DNA of 7,599 nt from Nitrococcus sp. (GTDB lineage: Bacteria; Pseudomonadota; Gammaproteobacteria; Nitrococcales; Nitrococcaceae). The DNA lies in the NCBI GenBank assembly GCA_030452365.1, contig JAKDMK010000106.1, positions 1-7,599 of the forward strand. Reading direction: 5' to 3'. A program made the translations under genes and the position numbers. A model generated the notes under the pieces. That model was not told the DNA's origin, did not search any database, and worked only from the letters and a program-made list of their open reading frames with translations. Each line of letters begins with the position of its first letter. The first letter of the stretch is position 1. Shown here piece after piece: positions 6,457 through 7,599 of the stretch.

Positions 6457-6935
6457 GGCGGTGGTGGCTTGGGTTGGCGCCGCGCGAGCGCCGAATAGTG
6501 GCGCTGGGCGGAATTGTCGTGTTGGCGATGCTGTTCTACTTTCTGGTCTGGCTGCCACCCCAGCGCGGAGTCGATGAGCTGCGGCGGTTACTGGAAGCCC
6601 AGCAGGATGATCTTGATTACCTGCAACGGGCGGCCAGCGAGGTGATGGCACTGCAGGCGAACCAGACGCGCGCGAAGGCCCCAGAGGCGCTCTATGCGCT
6701 GGTCGAGCGCAGCGCGGGGACGGCGGGACTGGCTGATGCCATCCAGCGCATTGATCCGGCCGGGGACGGCGAGGTGCGGGTTAGCCTCGATCAGGTGGCT
6801 TTCGATGCGATGATCCGCTGGCTAGCAGGGCTGCGCCGCGACTACGGCGTGGTGGTCGATACCGCCACCGTCCGGCGCGGTGAGCAGCCGGGTCAGGTAA
6901 CCGTGCAACTCGTGCTGAAGACGATGACGCAATGA
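6453..6935 (+). CDS. gspM: Type II secretion platform protein GspM (GTG start)
   Basis: Bitopic inner-membrane protein that binds GspL and stabilises the GspE-F-L-M platform. It is 160 residues, a normal family length. A short basic cytoplasmic N-terminus with LAPRERR (8-14) precedes one membrane helix at about 15-34. A likely coiled-coil stretch (about 39-69, rich in Leu, Glu and Gln) and a small periplasmic ferredoxin-like domain follow. The GTG at 6453 overlaps the gspL stop by 4 bases and puts the LxPRER segment at the expected N-terminal place. The stop overlaps the gspN start as ATGA (6932-6935). GspM varies in sequence, so the call rests on its position, topology and this N-terminal motif. 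Confidence 0.92.
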   Translation: MRRWWLGLAPRERRIVALGGIVVLAMLFYFLVWLPPQRGVDELRRLLEAQQDDLDYLQRAASEVMALQANQTRAKAPEALYALVERSAGTAGLADAIQRIDPAGDGEVRVSLDQVAFDAMIRWLAGLRRDYGVVVDTATVRRGEQPGQVTVQLVLKTMTQ

Positions 6936-7599
6936 AGTGCCCGCGGTGCTTCGCCATCCTGCTGCCGGTCGGCTTGCTTGCCTACGCCGTGTTTCTGGTT
7001 GCCTATATGCCGGCGGCGGTGGCGTGGTCGTTGGCCTCGGATGCGGTGCCAGTCCGGCTATATGGTGTCGAGGGCTCCATCTGGAGTGGTCGCGCCGCGG
7101 CTGTCATGGTGGCCGGCGAGCGCTTGCGCGCGGTTCATTGGGAGTTCTCGCCGTTGGCGCTGCTGAGTCGCACCGTGGCGTTCCGGGTACGCGCCGATCT
7201 ACCGCATGGCGGGCTCGATGCGCGGCTAGGCCTTGCGCTGGGCGATGGCCTGACGGCGGACGGACTAAAGGTCGAGGCAAAAGTCGACACGCTGCTCGAA
7301 TGGGCGCGCCTCCCGGAGCTCGCTGTCATCGCCGACGGTCGGGTCGAGGTATTGCTAGAGCGGCTGCGCGTGAAAGCTGCGCGTCTGCAGTCGGCTCAGG
7401 GCCGGATTACCTGGCGCGAGGCTACGCTCAATCTCGCTGGCGGCATTCCCCTGGGCGACGTCATCGTGCGGTTGCGGCCCGCGGACGGGGCCGGGACTCG
7501 CGTCACGCTCACCAATAACGGCGGGCTGCTGCAGCTTGCCGGCGATGGGGAATTGGCCGCGGAAGGTCGCTATCATTTGACTCTACGCCTTCAGGCGCG
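6932..7599 (+). CDS. gspN: Type II secretion accessory protein GspN (3' end outside window)
   Basis: Accessory inner-membrane protein found in many but not all T2SS and dispensable in some. Reading from the ATG at 6932 gives 222 codons with no stop before the window edge. An N-terminal hydrophobic segment (about 8-30) anchors a periplasmic domain. Family features are GVEGSIWSGRA (45-55), the HWEFSPLALL region (69-78), and an LGDV...RVTLTNNGGLLQLAGDGEL stretch (174-208) with the GRYHL segment (212-216). Family length is around 250 residues, so only a short C-terminus should be missing. The stop/start overlap with gspM supports this frame. A different + frame is open at 6937-7518 but has no secretion motif and is a shadow. 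CPRC at residues 3-6 is unusual for the family as I know it. GspN is a diverse family; the call rests on position plus these motifs. Confidence 0.88.
   Translation, partial: MKCPRCFAILLPVGLLAYAVFLVAYMPAAVAWSLASDAVPVRLYGVEGSIWSGRAAAVMVAGERLRAVHWEFSPLALLSRTVAFRVRADLPHGGLDARLGLALGDGLTADGLKVEAKVDTLLEWARLPELAVIADGRVEVLLERLRVKAARLQSAQGRITWREATLNLAGGIPLGDVIVRLRPADGAGTRVTLTNNGGLLQLAGDGELAAEGRYHLTLRLQA

Noticed and set aside
6937..7518. 193-codon open frame on the + strand after gspM
   Set aside because: It is out of frame with the ATG that overlaps the gspM stop, has no secretion motif and a Gly/Arg/Ala-rich shadow composition. The frame from 6932 gives a clear GspN sequence.

Overview
The window is a 7.6 kb slice of a general secretory pathway / type II secretion system (T2SS) operon. 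All genes are on the + strand and run E-F-G-H-I-J-K-L-M-N. It opens inside gspE and closes inside gspN, so both end genes are partial. High GC by eye, short leaders on most pseudopilins and the E-to-N order point to a GC-rich Proteobacterium, most likely a gammaproteobacterium. I cannot name the genus from sequence alone. gspC (inner-membrane clamp) and gspD (outer-membrane secretin) are not in the window. The same E-to-N block followed by gspD is known from Xanthomonas xps operons, so gspD may lie just downstream; this is inference.

Layout: 1-770 C-terminal half of the GspE ATPase; 771-857 an 87-base gap holding a hairpin that looks like a dispersed intergenic repeat; 858-2060 gspF; 2089-2550 gspG (major pseudopilin) behind a doubled Shine-Dalgarno; 2547-3167 gspH, with an unusually long pre-pseudopilin leader; 3136-3588 gspI, whose last ~25 codons are made of palindromic, repeat-like DNA; 3585-3647 nine tandem GTGACNN heptamers; 3710-4297 gspJ; 4294-5232 gspK, starting at a GTG; 5251-6456 gspL; 6453-6935 gspM, starting at a GTG; 6932 to the end, gspN, which has no stop in the window.

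Together these genes build the inner-membrane engine and the pseudopilus. GspE hydrolyses ATP in the cytoplasm. GspF, GspL and GspM form the membrane platform that holds GspE. GspG polymerises into the pseudopilus and GspH-I-J-K form its minor or tip subunits. GspN is an accessory inner-membrane protein. Start/stop overlaps of 4 bases (G/H, J/K, L/M, M/N) or 32 bases (H/I) divide the operon into likely translationally coupled blocks: G-H-I, J-K and L-M-N. The only two gaps longer than 30 bases (E/F and I/J) both hold repeat-like DNA.

I found no new system. The T2SS genes are ordinary and look intact. The points worth a second look are the repeats in the two long gaps, the repeat-derived GspI tail, the long GspH leader and the shifted gspI start. 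No stretch over 300 bases lacks a gene.
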